In this document: one piece after another, positions 13,560 to 26,400 of the stretch | Position numbering within the stretch: the first letter of the stretch is position 1 | How the letters are laid out: each line of letters starts with the position of its first letter | Assembly: GCA_963680875.1 (NCBI GenBank) | Contig: OY804575.1 | Location: 34,817,103 to 34,881,102 of the forward strand | Origin: Bathymodiolus brooksi | Taxonomy: Eukaryota; Mollusca; Bivalvia; Mytilida; Modiolidae | Direction of reading: 5' to 3' | Length of the DNA stretch: 64,000 nt | The notes under the pieces: model-generated | The model's input: only the letters and a program-made list of their open reading frames with translations | The model's database searches: none | Told to the model about the DNA's origin: nothing | Translations under genes and position numbers: made by a program

Positions 13560-13731
13560 CAGTGACACCTGTCTAAAACCAAACAAACCCGAATCCTGTA
13601 TAAACCTAACTATAAAAAAAAATTCCATAGGTAAAAATTCTTCATTAATTTAGCCTGTTTAAACTGGCCACTTGTAAATATCGAACACAAATGTTAATCC
13701 TAACGAGATTTGGTTTAGACAGGTTCCACTG
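13560..13731. mobile_element. hAT-like MITE, 172 bp
   Basis: The ends are inverted: CAGTGACACCTGTCTAAA on the left and TTTAGACAGGTTCCACTG on the right, which pair over about 17 bases with one indel. The flanks are ATTATATA (13552-13559) and TTTATATA (13732-13739), a near-perfect 8-bp target duplication. CAGTG ends plus an 8-bp duplication are the hallmarks of the hAT superfamily. There is no coding capacity. Confidence 0.75.
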
Positions 13732-15912
13732 TTTATATACATCTACATATAGTAGGCCTTAACAATGCACTATTTTAACATTTTCTTACATTTCCTCCAC
13801 AGGCATGACCAGGAAGTACATTTAAGACTACCTTGAATCTGGTAAAAAAAAAATAGTCAAACTTTCTCAGCACCAACAGCAAAAAAAGTGTCTAGATTGT
13901 TAATACCTGAAGAAGATATATACTGGCCTTATGTTTTTACCTTGGTATTCAAAATGTCAGATCTTGGAACATTAAATACATACGTGTATAAAGGTGTAAA
14001 AGAACATAAAACTTATACTTTATTTGAGTCCCAAAAGATGTTGCAGCAGAACTCCCATAAAATGATATGCCACCCAATTAAAATATTTACTTGCAGAAAT
14101 TTTTTTTTTTGGAACAGAATCAGCTCGACTTACAATAAGCTGAATCAGTTCACTACTTTGTGGATTTTAGATCAATATAAGCACCTACTCTCCACCGTCT
14201 TCCTCCCTACAAAACCTGGAAGTTCAAATAAAAAGATTATACAACAGACTTTAACATACTCATATAACACAACAACTTTAGAATAAAAGGATAATCATTC
14301 CGACGATCAACTAATATTTTGGCAGTTTAAAGTACACTTACAGTAAAGAAATTGTAAATTGTCCACACAATAATAGGCTTAAAATGACAATAAGATTTGT
14401 CCAAGCTTCATGATATGTCTTCTTATAAATTAAGCACGAGTTGAAGGGACATAACTCTATATGTTTAAAGCAGTAGTTGTCATTGTTTGTGAAAGTGATA
14501 CTTTTGTTGTTTGTTAAAGTACATGCATACAACTTCACAAATAATTTCATCTGCTGATTAAGCATTGTTCAGTGTTAAGAGGGTAGAGACAAAACATATT
14601 TCCTGAATGTCTAAACAATCTCTTTTAAATTACATGTCTACAAATCCTTATGATTAAAGAGAAGATACCCCCCCCCCCCAATTTTCCCTGTCCCTTCTGG
14701 TTTAATGCATTACTTGGCAACAATGTCAGCATCATATACGAGCAAAGCTTTATCACAAAATGATAAAAAATGTTCAGTTTATTCCATCTTCCTTTAAATT
14801 TATGTAAATTATTAAAACAACATTCCACTTAACAAACAGAGATATTAAATAAAATACTGAATTATAAATATCTTTTATAACAATTATTGAAGAAAGAGTG
14901 GACTTATCATTCTGAATTTTGATTCCTTCAATTTTATTAAGATGCAAAAAGCATCGAATTTACAATAGTCTGACCTGGTTTTCTCAAACTTCGCACACTC
15001 ACAAAAGACATTTAATTAGATAACTCAAGGGAGGAGTTGTTATGTTAATTTTCTTTAAATAACATTTAAATATACAGAATTAGTAGTTAGATAAATTGTT
15101 TTTTTTTACAATATTCAGAATGCTGTACAAAAATGTATTAGTTCATAACGATAATTAACAATCTGTTAATCCATATATATCTAGATCTGTCTTGTATTTA
15201 TTGCAATTACACTGAAACTAGAATATGTATAGGTTGATTATTCCAACTTTACATCTCTTCACACAATGTTCTTTGGGGAAGGGGATGTCCTAATTTTTAT
15301 TGGTGTGAAAACGAAGATGATATTCCATAAGAAATTAAAATCAATCTGAAAATTCTAAATATTTTATTAAACTAAAATATCTTTAGTCAGTTATGAAGAT
15401 GCCTACTGCATATTAAATGCTGTATGTTTAAAGATTATATAACAAACAAATAAGTGAACCTTATTTTCTGGACTCTATTTAATTAAATTTAGATGTTTGT
15501 TAGATTTAATTAATTTTTTTATCTGGTAACTCACTCACATCTAACAATGTTTGGTATTAGGTCACGTCAGCTTACATTTCATAAATATTCAGAACCTCTA
15601 TATTCTTTCCATAAACTGTTATACTGTCAATTAATTTCTCAAGATATTGTAGGATCATAATTGATTGATTGTTTAAACTATGACCTCTATTTAAACTATG
15701 ACCTCTATGTTAGTGTTTCTCCATATAAATAAACTTAAACTAGATCCAACAAACATATAAATATAATTAGATTCTTCTACATGATGTCTATATGGACTAT
15801 TGGATTTAATTCCCTTCTTGCAAATCTTTCATTTATCAAGAGTTGCTCCCCCTTTCAGTAGGCCCAAGATTTCCATTCAGAAAATACCAATTCCCTGTTT
15901 ATCATAAACATT

Positions 15913-16037
15913 AAAGTTAGAAACTTCAGCATACATAAAACCATATTTCCTCAACTTGCACACAATTCGACCACCAATTGTGAATTGTGTGCAAGTTGAG
16001 GAAATGTGGTTTTATGTAATCTTAAGTTTCTAACTTT
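15913..16037. repeat. Long near-perfect hairpin, arms about 55 bp
   Basis: The left arm begins AAAGTTAGAAACTT and continues through ACATAAAACCATATTTCCTC and AACTTGCACACAATTC. The right arm is its reverse complement with few mismatches and closes with CTAACTTT at 16030-16037. The loop is about 10 bases. It could be a small foldback MITE or a stem within the gene's 3' UTR. No target duplication was found. Confidence 0.85.
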
Positions 16038-16765
16038 TGTTGTTTAGAATAGGCTATAACAATTAAAATCCAGAAAGTTTTTAAATAACCTCATTGAACA
16101 TAGAGTTCTAATGTTAAAAGGGAGGTAATTCGTAAATACAAATGTATTTCAGAATAAAAGAAAGAACTGCAGAGGGAATTAGCATATCCTCTGTAAGGTT
16201 ATATTGAGATTATTAGCACTTTAATGTAAAATCATAGACTTGGCTTGGCTTGTATTCAGAAGAAATATGGTATATATCATACTATTTGATGAATACAAAA
16301 CTATCTATAGTAATATTTGATATGGATTTCCATTGCACATTCAGATTATGGAAAATATGACTAATTTTGGCACAGTCTTGTAGGTAAAAATATTGAGCAA
16401 CTTTTTATTAATTTGAACTTGAGCAACTTGAAATAACCTTACAATGTAAATTATATAGATAAAAAATCATCAGAATTTTAAATCTATTCCATTTAATTGT
16501 CAGTTTTTAATAATTTATAAACAATCTTTTTCATACGTAACTACATGTATCTGTAATTAGTAAAGCTTATTTTAATAATAAATTACAAGCAGCACCTTAA
16601 TTAAAATAAAATAAAAAATAAACAAGTTCACAACATTTTCTCCCCTTTATATGAGATTCATATTCTCTTGATTTTGATGTGTTGATTGGATTAGATATTG
16701 GGCATCACTGCTCTTCAGTGAATTATTAAAATAAAATCCACTTAATAATTTTGACTTTTAATATC

Positions 16766-16979
16766 TTTCAATGGACCAATTCAGATATTTAACATCTGTA
16801 GTCATAAATTGCAATATGTTAATTTTTTCTTGTACAATTTCAATTATCCATTCACAAATGATTTAACAGATATATACCCATGATGCAATTGCACAAAAAA
16901 AATGGTGGTGTTCTCAATTCCACCCCTCCAAACAAAACAGACATCTAATTTCTGCATGTTCTGAATTGGTCCACTGAAA
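16766..16979. mobile_element. Inverted-repeat element (MITE-like), 214 bp
   Basis: TTTCAATGGACCAATTCAGA at 16766-16785 is matched by its inverted copy (one mismatch) at 16960-16979. The interior holds no gene. The element lies 58 bp past the stop codon of the MYT1-like gene, so it should be part of the mRNA if the 3' UTR extends past it. Its superfamily is unknown. Confidence 0.6.
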
Positions 16980-17036
16980 AAGACCTCAACACTAGATGAG
17001 GTCAAAATTACAGCCCAAGTGAGAATTGAAGCCACT

Positions 17037-17419
17037 TTAAGCCACCTTTATTTCAGACACCCCAAGGTTCATCGAATTACTAGAAACCATGCTGCCATTT
17101 CTGTTGAAGCATAGTGTCTGGATTTGGTTAATACACTCTTCTAAATTATCTTCAGTGATTACTGTCGTGTTCAAATGTGGAACATTTATCTGCGACAATG
17201 CAGATAATATCTGTCTCTTAAGATTACTTAGGTAGTCATTGAGAATCTTTGTCTGATCTTGAATGGCATTGTTTTCTTTCTCTTCCTGCAGCACTTGATT
17301 CTCCAAGGTGATAACCTCTGCCCTCATTTTACACAAATGTTTATCTAGTACCAAGTTTGATTCTCTGATTTTAGCAATGTCTGATTCTAAAAGTTTTAAT
17401 TCTTCATCGTTATATAAAT
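17037..17419 (-). CDS. MYT1: MYT1-like exon 16: C-terminal coiled coil and stop
   Basis: Acceptor TTCTTTGTAG. It begins [20 protein letters not shown] and has a heptad-like run through [18 protein letters not shown] and [19 protein letters not shown], then [20 protein letters not shown], ending GVSEIKVA and TAA at 17037-17039. Vertebrate MYT1 proteins end in a coiled coil of the same length with the pattern I-x-L-P-H before an E-x-N-x-(D/E) motif, likely for dimer or corepressor contact. Confidence 0.95.
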
Positions 17420-20400
17420 CTACAAAGAAAAAATATTGAATTGTAATGTGATTAATCAACAAGTAATTAAACATAAAAGATAGACTATTACAATATATAT
17501 ATATACAGTAATACCGGTCCAATGTGACCATTCAAAGGAACATGGAAATAAAGTCACATAAAACCTGTAATACCTGTCTAATGTGACCATCCAAAGGAAC
17601 ATGGAAATAAAGTCACATAAAACCTGTAATACCTGTCTAATGTGACCATCCAAAGGAACATGGAAATAAAGTCACATAAAACCTGTAAAAACCTGTCTAA
17701 TGTGACCATCCAAAGGAACATGGAAATAAAGTCACATAAAACCTGTAAAACCTGTCTAATGTGACCTTCCAAAGGAACATGGAAATAAAGTCACATAAAA
17801 CCTGTAAAAACCTGTCTAATGTGACCATCCAAAGGAACATGGAAATAAAGTCACATAAAACCTGTAAAAACCTGTCTAATGTGACCATCCAAAGGAACAT
17901 GGAAATAAAGTCACATAAAACCTGTAAAAACCTGTCTAATGTGACCATCCAAAGGAACATGGAAATAAAGTCACATAAAACCTGTAAAAACCTGTCTAAT
18001 GTGACCATCCAAAGGAACATGGAAATAAAGTCACATAAAACCTGTAAAAACCTGTCTAATGTGACCATCCAAAGGAACATGGAAATAAAGTCACATAAAA
18101 CCTGTCTAATGTGACCTTCCAAAGGAACATGGAAATAAAGTCACATAAAACAGGTGGTCTCTAAATACACTTTTAATTAATATGAAATGCACTATGAAGG
18201 AAAATTAAAATTAACTTCACAAAACACAAGCTATTGCTTAATATAGAGGTGGTCACTAAAATAGGCTTGACTGTATATATGTACACATTCAGTAACATTT
18301 CATGGAGTTCCAGATCGGTAGTCTTTCCCCCAATATACTCCAGTTTTCTCCAATAATAAACTAGCCACAATGATATACTTGTAATATTGACATAAGTGGT
18401 TATAGACACTGGGTCTACACATAATAACAGAACTGTATTATGTCAATGTATCCCTGGTGCTTGATATACATCTTATATGTATATATTTAAAAAAAAACTA
18501 TTTATAACTCTTTTTTGTTTATTCGATTGATGTTTACAAGAATAAATAATATTTACGAGCGTAATTATAAAATTTTGACTGACCAAATTCGAATAGAACC
18601 ATCAGACTGTTATCTAAGTAGTCTGGAAATCTTCAAATTAAAGGGGACTTGATTTTTACAGTGCATTTTAACTGTGAATTGTTAAATAGTGAGCATGTTT
18701 TAGAGGCATACAAGTTGACTGTTAATATTAATGGTTTACTTGGGAAGATTCTGGGAAATAAATACTTTTATCATATTTTTGATGTTATCTATTACCTTCT
18801 CCATTCTGTAATTTGGAATGTATAATTGTTAATTCAGATGGACTAAGTTTAGCTTTCTTCATGACTTGTGTAGCACGTGGACATCCAGACAAACTACGAT
18901 GAGAAAGGAAGCTACCGTTAGCGTGTCCTGATCCATCACAACCTGGTGTAGGACAACTGTAAAAAAATAATACATGTAGTATAAATAACAAAAATATACA
19001 CAAAGAAAAAAGTTAAACACCCACTCATATATTAAAACATAATAAGTTACATTAAGTTTAGATTCTAATATTTATATTGATTATAGCAAGAACAATGTTC
19101 CATTAAAAAAATGTACTCACACAGGTGTGACCATTATATCTAATATCGACTAGTCATGCACGTGAACCATGCCTCTCACGCATTAGTCAAAATTCAGTAT
19201 GTTCACGCTTCGAATTTGGGTATTTAAGTCCGGTGTTTTAAAAAACTTTATTCATTCTCAGGAAGCATGGTACGAAGGCGAATATCAGAAGCACAAAGAT
19301 GGCAAATAATCGGCATGCATACAACAGGGATGTCCTTCAAAGCTATTGGACGTCAGATGGGCTACCATTATACTGTAGTCAGCTGACTGGTGAGAAAACA
19401 CACACAAACCAACAATGTGAAAGACTTGCCAAGATCCAGCAGACCATGGGTAACATCTGATCGTGACGACAGGGCATTTCAGGGTTTGGCTAGACGGATG
19501 CCATTCACAACCAGTCCCGTACTCAGCCAACACTGGCTGCCCAATAGACGTCTGTCAACAAGAACAGTTAGAAACCGTCTGAAATCAGCGGGACGTAAGT
19601 CAAAGAGTCATTAAACATCTACTGTTGGCACACCGACATCGACGAACACGTTTGGCATGGTGTTTGGCACGACGTGGTTGGAATTTAAGGACATGGCGCA
19701 AGATCCATTGGTCAGACGAGAGCCGGTTTCTGCTTCATGTAACCAATGGCCGGATGAGGGTTTGGAGACACAAAAATACAGCCTATACCCCAAGGAACAT
19801 CCAGCCAACTGTCCCTTACGGTGGAGGCTTAGTAATGGTTTGGGGGTGTATCTCTCATGACTGCAAGCTGGATTTAGTCACCATACAAGGCAACCTAACT
19901 GGTGATCAGTACATCAAAGACGTCTTGCAACCAGTTGTTGTTCCCCATTTCGACAACCACCCACTAGCTACAAGGCCTGTGTATATGGATAACAACGCCA
20001 GGCCTCATCGTTCAAGAGCAGTAACCGCCTACTTCAAAAGCGAAGCCGTGACTTCTGTTCCTTGGTCATCCATGAGCCCGGATTTGAATCCTATAGAGCA
20101 TATTTGGGACATGTTAGGCCATCGTATACAGGCTCGGGAACCTCCTGTGCAAAACATACGTCAGTTGGAAGCAGCATTGCATCGGGAATGGCAGCAGCTA
20201 TCACAACAGGACATCCGATGTCTAACTGGAGGGATGAGACACAGGGTTGAGGCCATCATCCAAACACATGGGGGTTACAACTGGTACTGAACTTTGAACA
20301 ATATATGTCGTCAAGTGATTCATAACTGACGTTTTGAAAGTGAAATGACAATCTTATTGTGCTTTTTGAACTGTGAAGATCAATACTTAAAATGGACATG

Positions 20401-23400
20401 TTTTACTGCAAAAACTGATTTTGTGATTAAATATTCATTAAATTAACATTTTTCTTGATTTATTTTGTGGTTTCTTACAGCCAATGTAATGTCCTAACAG
20501 GTCACCATTGCGTTCTTGAGATTATCTGGTCAGTAATCTGGTGATACTTGTCGTATCATTTGTCATTTCAAAAAAACATGGGGGTGCTTAACTTTTTTCT
20601 TTGTGTATATTATAAGGGTATCAGAAATCAACAAGCCTCATTCTGATTTGAACACTCACCCATTTTCACTTCCCAAAAAGATCTTAGATGATGTCATTAT
20701 ATTATATCATTTACAGTGAGTAAATATTTTGGACTCAAAGTGTTTGTTTGTTTAATTATTTAATAATAGTACTGTAATTACACATACTGATAGATTACAA
20801 GTTTTGTAAGGTTTATCTAATATCAACTTTTAAAGTTTCATTTCAAACCAATAGAGGTTTTGTACAGGCAACCAAACCACTCAATGGACTGGTCACTGAC
20901 ATCATAAAATACTGTCATTCTATTGGTTAAAACTTACACAATGCCATCCATCTTGAGTGATTTGGCCAGATCAGAGTCCTGACAATCTAAGCTGGCTAAT
21001 AACTGTCGTTGTAATTTGTGTTTGTTGGCAAGAGGACAACCAGAGGCGCTACAAAATATTAAATATATATCATGACAAAAAATGAAAAAAACACACATTT
21101 TAACATGGATAATTTCAGTTCTACCAAGTATAAATTGCCTTCAACAAGTTTAAAGATTCGCTAAGGTCAGATGTTACATAACAATTGTAAACAAAATAAC
21201 AATTATGAACAGAACTTTATAATGTAACCTTGAATGTGTCTTGTGGCAACTAATTCTAAAAGTATTGGTGTAGGGGAGGGAGAGGACATTTGTTATCTAT
21301 GTAATGGCTTGAATAAAGGAAGTACAAAAGATGACGGGAAAATGTATGTGTTGTATTAGTTCTATCTGATGTAGGAATAACAACTTTGTCATTACAGAAT
21401 TAATAGAGTGAGTGAGTGTGTGTTTGTAATTTAATGCCAATTCAGCAACTTTTCAGCTATATCATGGCAAGAACAAGTTAATTTTCAATGAGATGATGAT
21501 GATGAGGTCCACTTTGTTCTAGACCAACACACTGAGTTGGACTTTTATAGTGCTAGCTCACTGAAACAACAGTCCGCGGGTAGACATATTTCTGCACTCT
21601 GACACATTATTCTGATTCCAAGTCAACCAGTCTTTGTTCTTTCTCCTTGATGCTGCATGCTTAGCGGAGAAGCAACAAATACCAATTTTATAGTCTTTAG
21701 TTTGACCCGACCGGGGCTCGATCCCACGATCTACCACACTCGAGGCGAGCACGCAAACCATTATGCCACCGATGCAGTTAAGATTTAATAGATTAAGTTA
21801 AGATATTTTATAGATCATGACAAACTGCATATCCCAGGCCATGTTGCATAGAAAGCCATTCTACTATATACTCCATAGTTAAAATATTTTATAGACCATG
21901 ACAAACAGGGTATCCCTGCATTGTAGGGCAAGCCATTCCACTATATACTCCACAGTTATCATCATTACCTATGCATAATGTACTAGATTTTACATAGATT
22001 TTTTATTTTGCAGGAGAGGAAGAACAATGCGTTATACTCTTTTTTTGGACAGGTAAATCACACGTCCACCATTTTTGGTGTTTATTATTTGTCAACATGT
22101 AAAATTGTGAAATGTTTTTCACATTTTGAATTGTTTCGACATCTCATAATGGTTATAAGAAATCTATTAAATTTTTAAAATATCTTGATTGTGGAATAAA
22201 TAGCAAAACAGTATAATTTGTCCAGTATATGTAATTTATATATAGACTTGTTTTCCTTGATGGATAAAAGAAGTAGAGTGCTTGACAAAAAAATCATGTG
22301 ACCCTCCAATTTGGATCAGATGAGCTAAATATGATGACAAAATATAAAAAAAATACTAATAATATTCATAAAAATTCATGTGACCGGTCAAACTTGGGTC
22401 AGATGAGTTTAATAGAATCACAAAATATATAAAAAAAATATAATACATAATATATACTATATATATTTGACACTATAAACACAGAGGAAACATAAAAACA
22501 TTCAAATACTAGAGGCTCAGTGGGCTGAGCCTGTGTCGCTCACCTTTCATTCTGCTTTGAGGAAACTTAATACAGAACCTTCTATAGGTGCTTCCCACCA
22601 AATTTCAGTTCATTTGGCTAAGCAGTTTCAGAGAAGAAGATTTTTAGAAATCGATCAACCAGAAACAAGAATTGCCTATGGCAGCCATGTTTGTTAATGG
22701 ATCGGGACAAAATCACCAATCTTTATAGAGTACCTTCCATATATGTTTCCTACAAAGTTTCAGTTCATTTGGGTAAGCAGTTTCAGAGAAGAAGATTTTT
22801 AGAAATCGACCAATAAGAAACAAGCATTGCCTATGGTGGCCATGTTTGTCTACGGATCAAAACGAAATGAGCAATCCCTATAGAGGACCTTCTATAGATG
22901 CTTCCTATCAAGATTCGGTTCATTTGGCAAAGCAGTTTCAGAGGAGAAGATTTTTAGAAATCGGCCAATCAGTAACAAGAACTGCCTGTGGTGGCCATGT
23001 TTGTTAATGGATGGGGACGAAATGAGCAATCTATATAGAGGACCTTCCATATATGCTTCCTACCAAGTTTCGGTTCATTTAACAAAGTGGTTTCAGAGGA
23101 GAAGATTTTTAGAAATCAACCAATCAGAAACAAGAATTGCCTGTGGTGGCCATGTTTGTTAATGGATCGGGACGAAATTAGCAATATTCACAGAGGACCT
23201 GCCATAGATGCTTTCCACCAAGTTTCGGTTCATTTGGCCAAACAGTTTCAAAGGAGAAGAATTAAAAAAATCAGCCAATCAGAAACAAGAATGGCCTGTG
23301 GCGGCCATGTTTATTAATGGATCAGGACAAATTGAGCAAACTTTATAGAGGACCGCCCATAGATAATACCTACCAAGTTTCGGTTTATTTGTTGGCTAAG

Positions 23401-26400
23401 CGGTTTCAGAGGAGAAGATTTTTTAGAAATCAACCAATCAGAAACAAGAATTGTCTGTGGTGGCAATGTTTGTTAACGGATCGGGACGAAATGAGCAATA
23501 TTTACAGAGGACCTTCCAAAGATGCTTCCTACCAAGTTACGGTTCATTTGGCCCAACGGTTTCAGAGGAGAAGAATTTCAAAAATCAGCCAATCAGAAAC
23601 AAGAATCGTCTGTGGTGGCCATGTTTGTTAACAGATCAGGACGAAATGAGCAATCTTTACAGAAGACCTTCCATAGATGCTTCCTACCAAGTTTTGGTTC
23701 ATTTGGCCAAGTGGTTTCAGAGGAGAAGATTTAAAAAAATCGGCCAATCAGAAACAAGAATTGCCTGTGGTAACCATGTTTGTTAATGGATCGGGACAAT
23801 ATGAGCAAACTTTATAGAGGCCCTTCCATAGATGCTTCCTACCAAGTTTCAGTTCATTTGGCTTAGGGGTTTCAGAGGAGAAGATTAAAATGTGAAAAGT
23901 TAATGGACGACAGATGACGGACGACGGATGCCAAGTGATGGCAAAAGCTCACACTGCCTTTGGCAAGGTAAGCTAAAAAAGTGTACAGCTTTATGATCCT
24001 TAAGGATTAAAAATAACAGTGAACAACAATTTCTACTTGAGCAATAATTATTCAACCACCAAAACAACAACAAGCAAGTAAATAACTGATTTCTCCATGA
24101 AGGATTTGAAAAATTAGTTGAAATATATTAAGACATGAATTGCATTTTCCATCTGTAATTACAGAACTTCCATGTCTCAAACTCAAGGAACTGTCAAAAT
24201 GTGTTTCAGTTATCAATTTTTCTAGCAACTAATTTTCTGTAATTTCCTCACGAAAAGAAAAAATCTGACAAAAATTCTATTGTGTCACCGCACTTTTAGA
24301 AAACTTATTTTCTTTAAAACTTGAAGTAAAATCGTTAGTCCATTCAACTTTCACATATAACTAAATTTGAATATAGGAAGTTATAATGATGATAGAAATT
24401 TTTATATTAATCTAATGATTAAATATGTCAAACTTAAGTTTCATTCAAATTCAGGTGTAGTCTGTGATAAGAAAAAAATCTGTTTCAAGGTCACTGGATT
24501 ATTGGTGTTCAGCAATTTTTCAGCTATGTTGTGAAACACTAGAAGTTCATATTGCAGAGCAAACTCAGGTCAGTGGTGTAAACATGTTTTACATGAAGGT
24601 TATGTAAATATTGAAGTATGAACAACTTAATGGAAACAAAAAAAATTTTGTTTTTTGTTTTTTACAGATCATAGTGGTACATTGCCATCAATTTTTTCAC
24701 CCTCACCCCTCCTCTCTCTAAAAAGATTTAACAAAAATATAATCTAGAGCAAACTAACATTTATTACAACTGCAAGCTCATATTTGAATTGCTGTCATTG
24801 AAAACAGATCCCTTTTAATACAAGAGAACAAAACTGTACATTCATTTATAAAATTCCCAATATAAACCAATGAAATCTGTAACTGAATACATCTAATATT
24901 ATATCTGTAACTGAATACATCTAATATTATATGGAAATTTTGCAAGACAACAACTTAGTATTACCATAAACAGGAACATATTTTCAAATTTTGTGTCATA
25001 AATTTCACAAATACTAGTACCATATTTTTTGGACTATCTGTTGAAAGATTTTCATTATTTCAAAAATACAACTCTCTGTCAATCAATCAACTTTACAGTC
25101 CAAATATTTTGGTATGCATACAATATTCTATGACATAAAAGATATCATTTGAAAATTTGTTCCTATTGTGTTTTGTGCAGTTTAGAAAAAACACAACACC
25201 TCAACTTAGCCTGTATCATTCACCTGGTTATAAAATCAGTCAAACATAAATTGTAACAAAAATATATAGTAAAACAATTCATAGAAAGCTTAAATATATA
25301 TCTCTGATCTAAAGTTTAAAAAATCTTGATTACCCATTTACATGTAAACCAGAAATTTAAGAAAATGGCCATAAAATCTGAATATAATTTAAAAAAAAAA
25401 AACTTTTCAACATTTGTTAATTGTTAAATTTAAACAACAACAAAAAACTTAAACTTTGTAGAGAACTATACACAAGAAACATACAGACAAATATTGTTAT
25501 CTCAAACTGAAGAAACATACAGACAAATCTTGTTATCTCAAACTGAAGAAACATACAGACAAATATTGTTATCTCAAACTGAAGAAACATACAGACAAAT
25601 CTTGTTATCTCAAACTGAAGAAACATACAGACAAATCTTGTTATCTCAAGCTGAAGAAACATACAGACAAATCTTGTTATCTCAAACTGAAGAAACATAC
25701 AGACAAATATTGTTATCTCAAACTGAAGAAACATACAGACAAATCTTGTTATCTCAAACTGAAGAAACATACAGACAAATCTTGTTATCTCAAACTGAAG
25801 AAACATACAGACAAATCTTGTTATCTCAAACTGTAGAAACATACAGACAAATCTTGTTATCTCAAACTGAAGAAACATACAGACAAATCTTGTTATCTCA
25901 AACTGAAGAAACATACAGACAAATCTTGTTATCTCAAACTGAAGAAACATACAGACAAATATTGTTATCTCAAACTGAAGAAACATACAGACAAATCTTG
26001 TTATCTCAAACTGAAGAAACATACAGACAAATCTTGTTATCTCAAACTGTAGAAACATACAGACAAATCTTGTTATCTCAAACTGAAGAAACATACAGAC
26101 AAATCTTGTTATCTCAAACTGAAGAAACATACAGACAAATCTTGTTATCTCAAACTGAAGAAACATACAGCCAAATCTTGTTATCTTAAACTGAAGAAAT
26201 ATACAGACAAATCTTGTTATCTCAAACTGAAGAAACATACAGACAAATCTTGTTATCTCAAGCTGAAGAAACATACAGACAAATCTTGTTATCTCAAACT
26301 GAAGAAACATACAGACAAATATTGTTATCTCAAACTGAAGAAACATACAGACAAATCTTGTTATCTCAAACTGAAGAAACATACAGACAAATCTTGTTAT

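Larger units (their letters stand above)
13100..17036 (-). other. Probable long 3' UTR and downstream region of the MYT1-like gene
   Basis: This AT-rich stretch follows the minus-strand stop at 17037. Candidate minus-strand AATAAA polyadenylation signals (TTTATT on the plus strand) lie at 16404-16409, 14933-14938, 13446-13451 and about 13137-13146. Nothing in the sequence decides which is used. Inside it are three inverted-repeat structures, listed separately, a C run near 14668 and a (TAAA)n run near 13219-13246. Short open frames on both strands here have no recognisable content. The UTR assignment is inference from position. Confidence 0.45.

Noticed and set aside
13888..14286. 132-residue plus-strand frame
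   Set aside because: The composition follows the AT-rich DNA, no domain is recognisable, and it lies in the probable 3' UTR of the opposite strand.
17578..18122. Minus- and plus-strand frames over the 60-bp repeats
   Set aside because: Array by-products, with overlapping frames open on both strands.
21558..21780. A functional tRNA gene
   Set aside because: The A and B boxes belong to the head of a SINE. The body and tail continue directly and the cloverleaf is degenerate.
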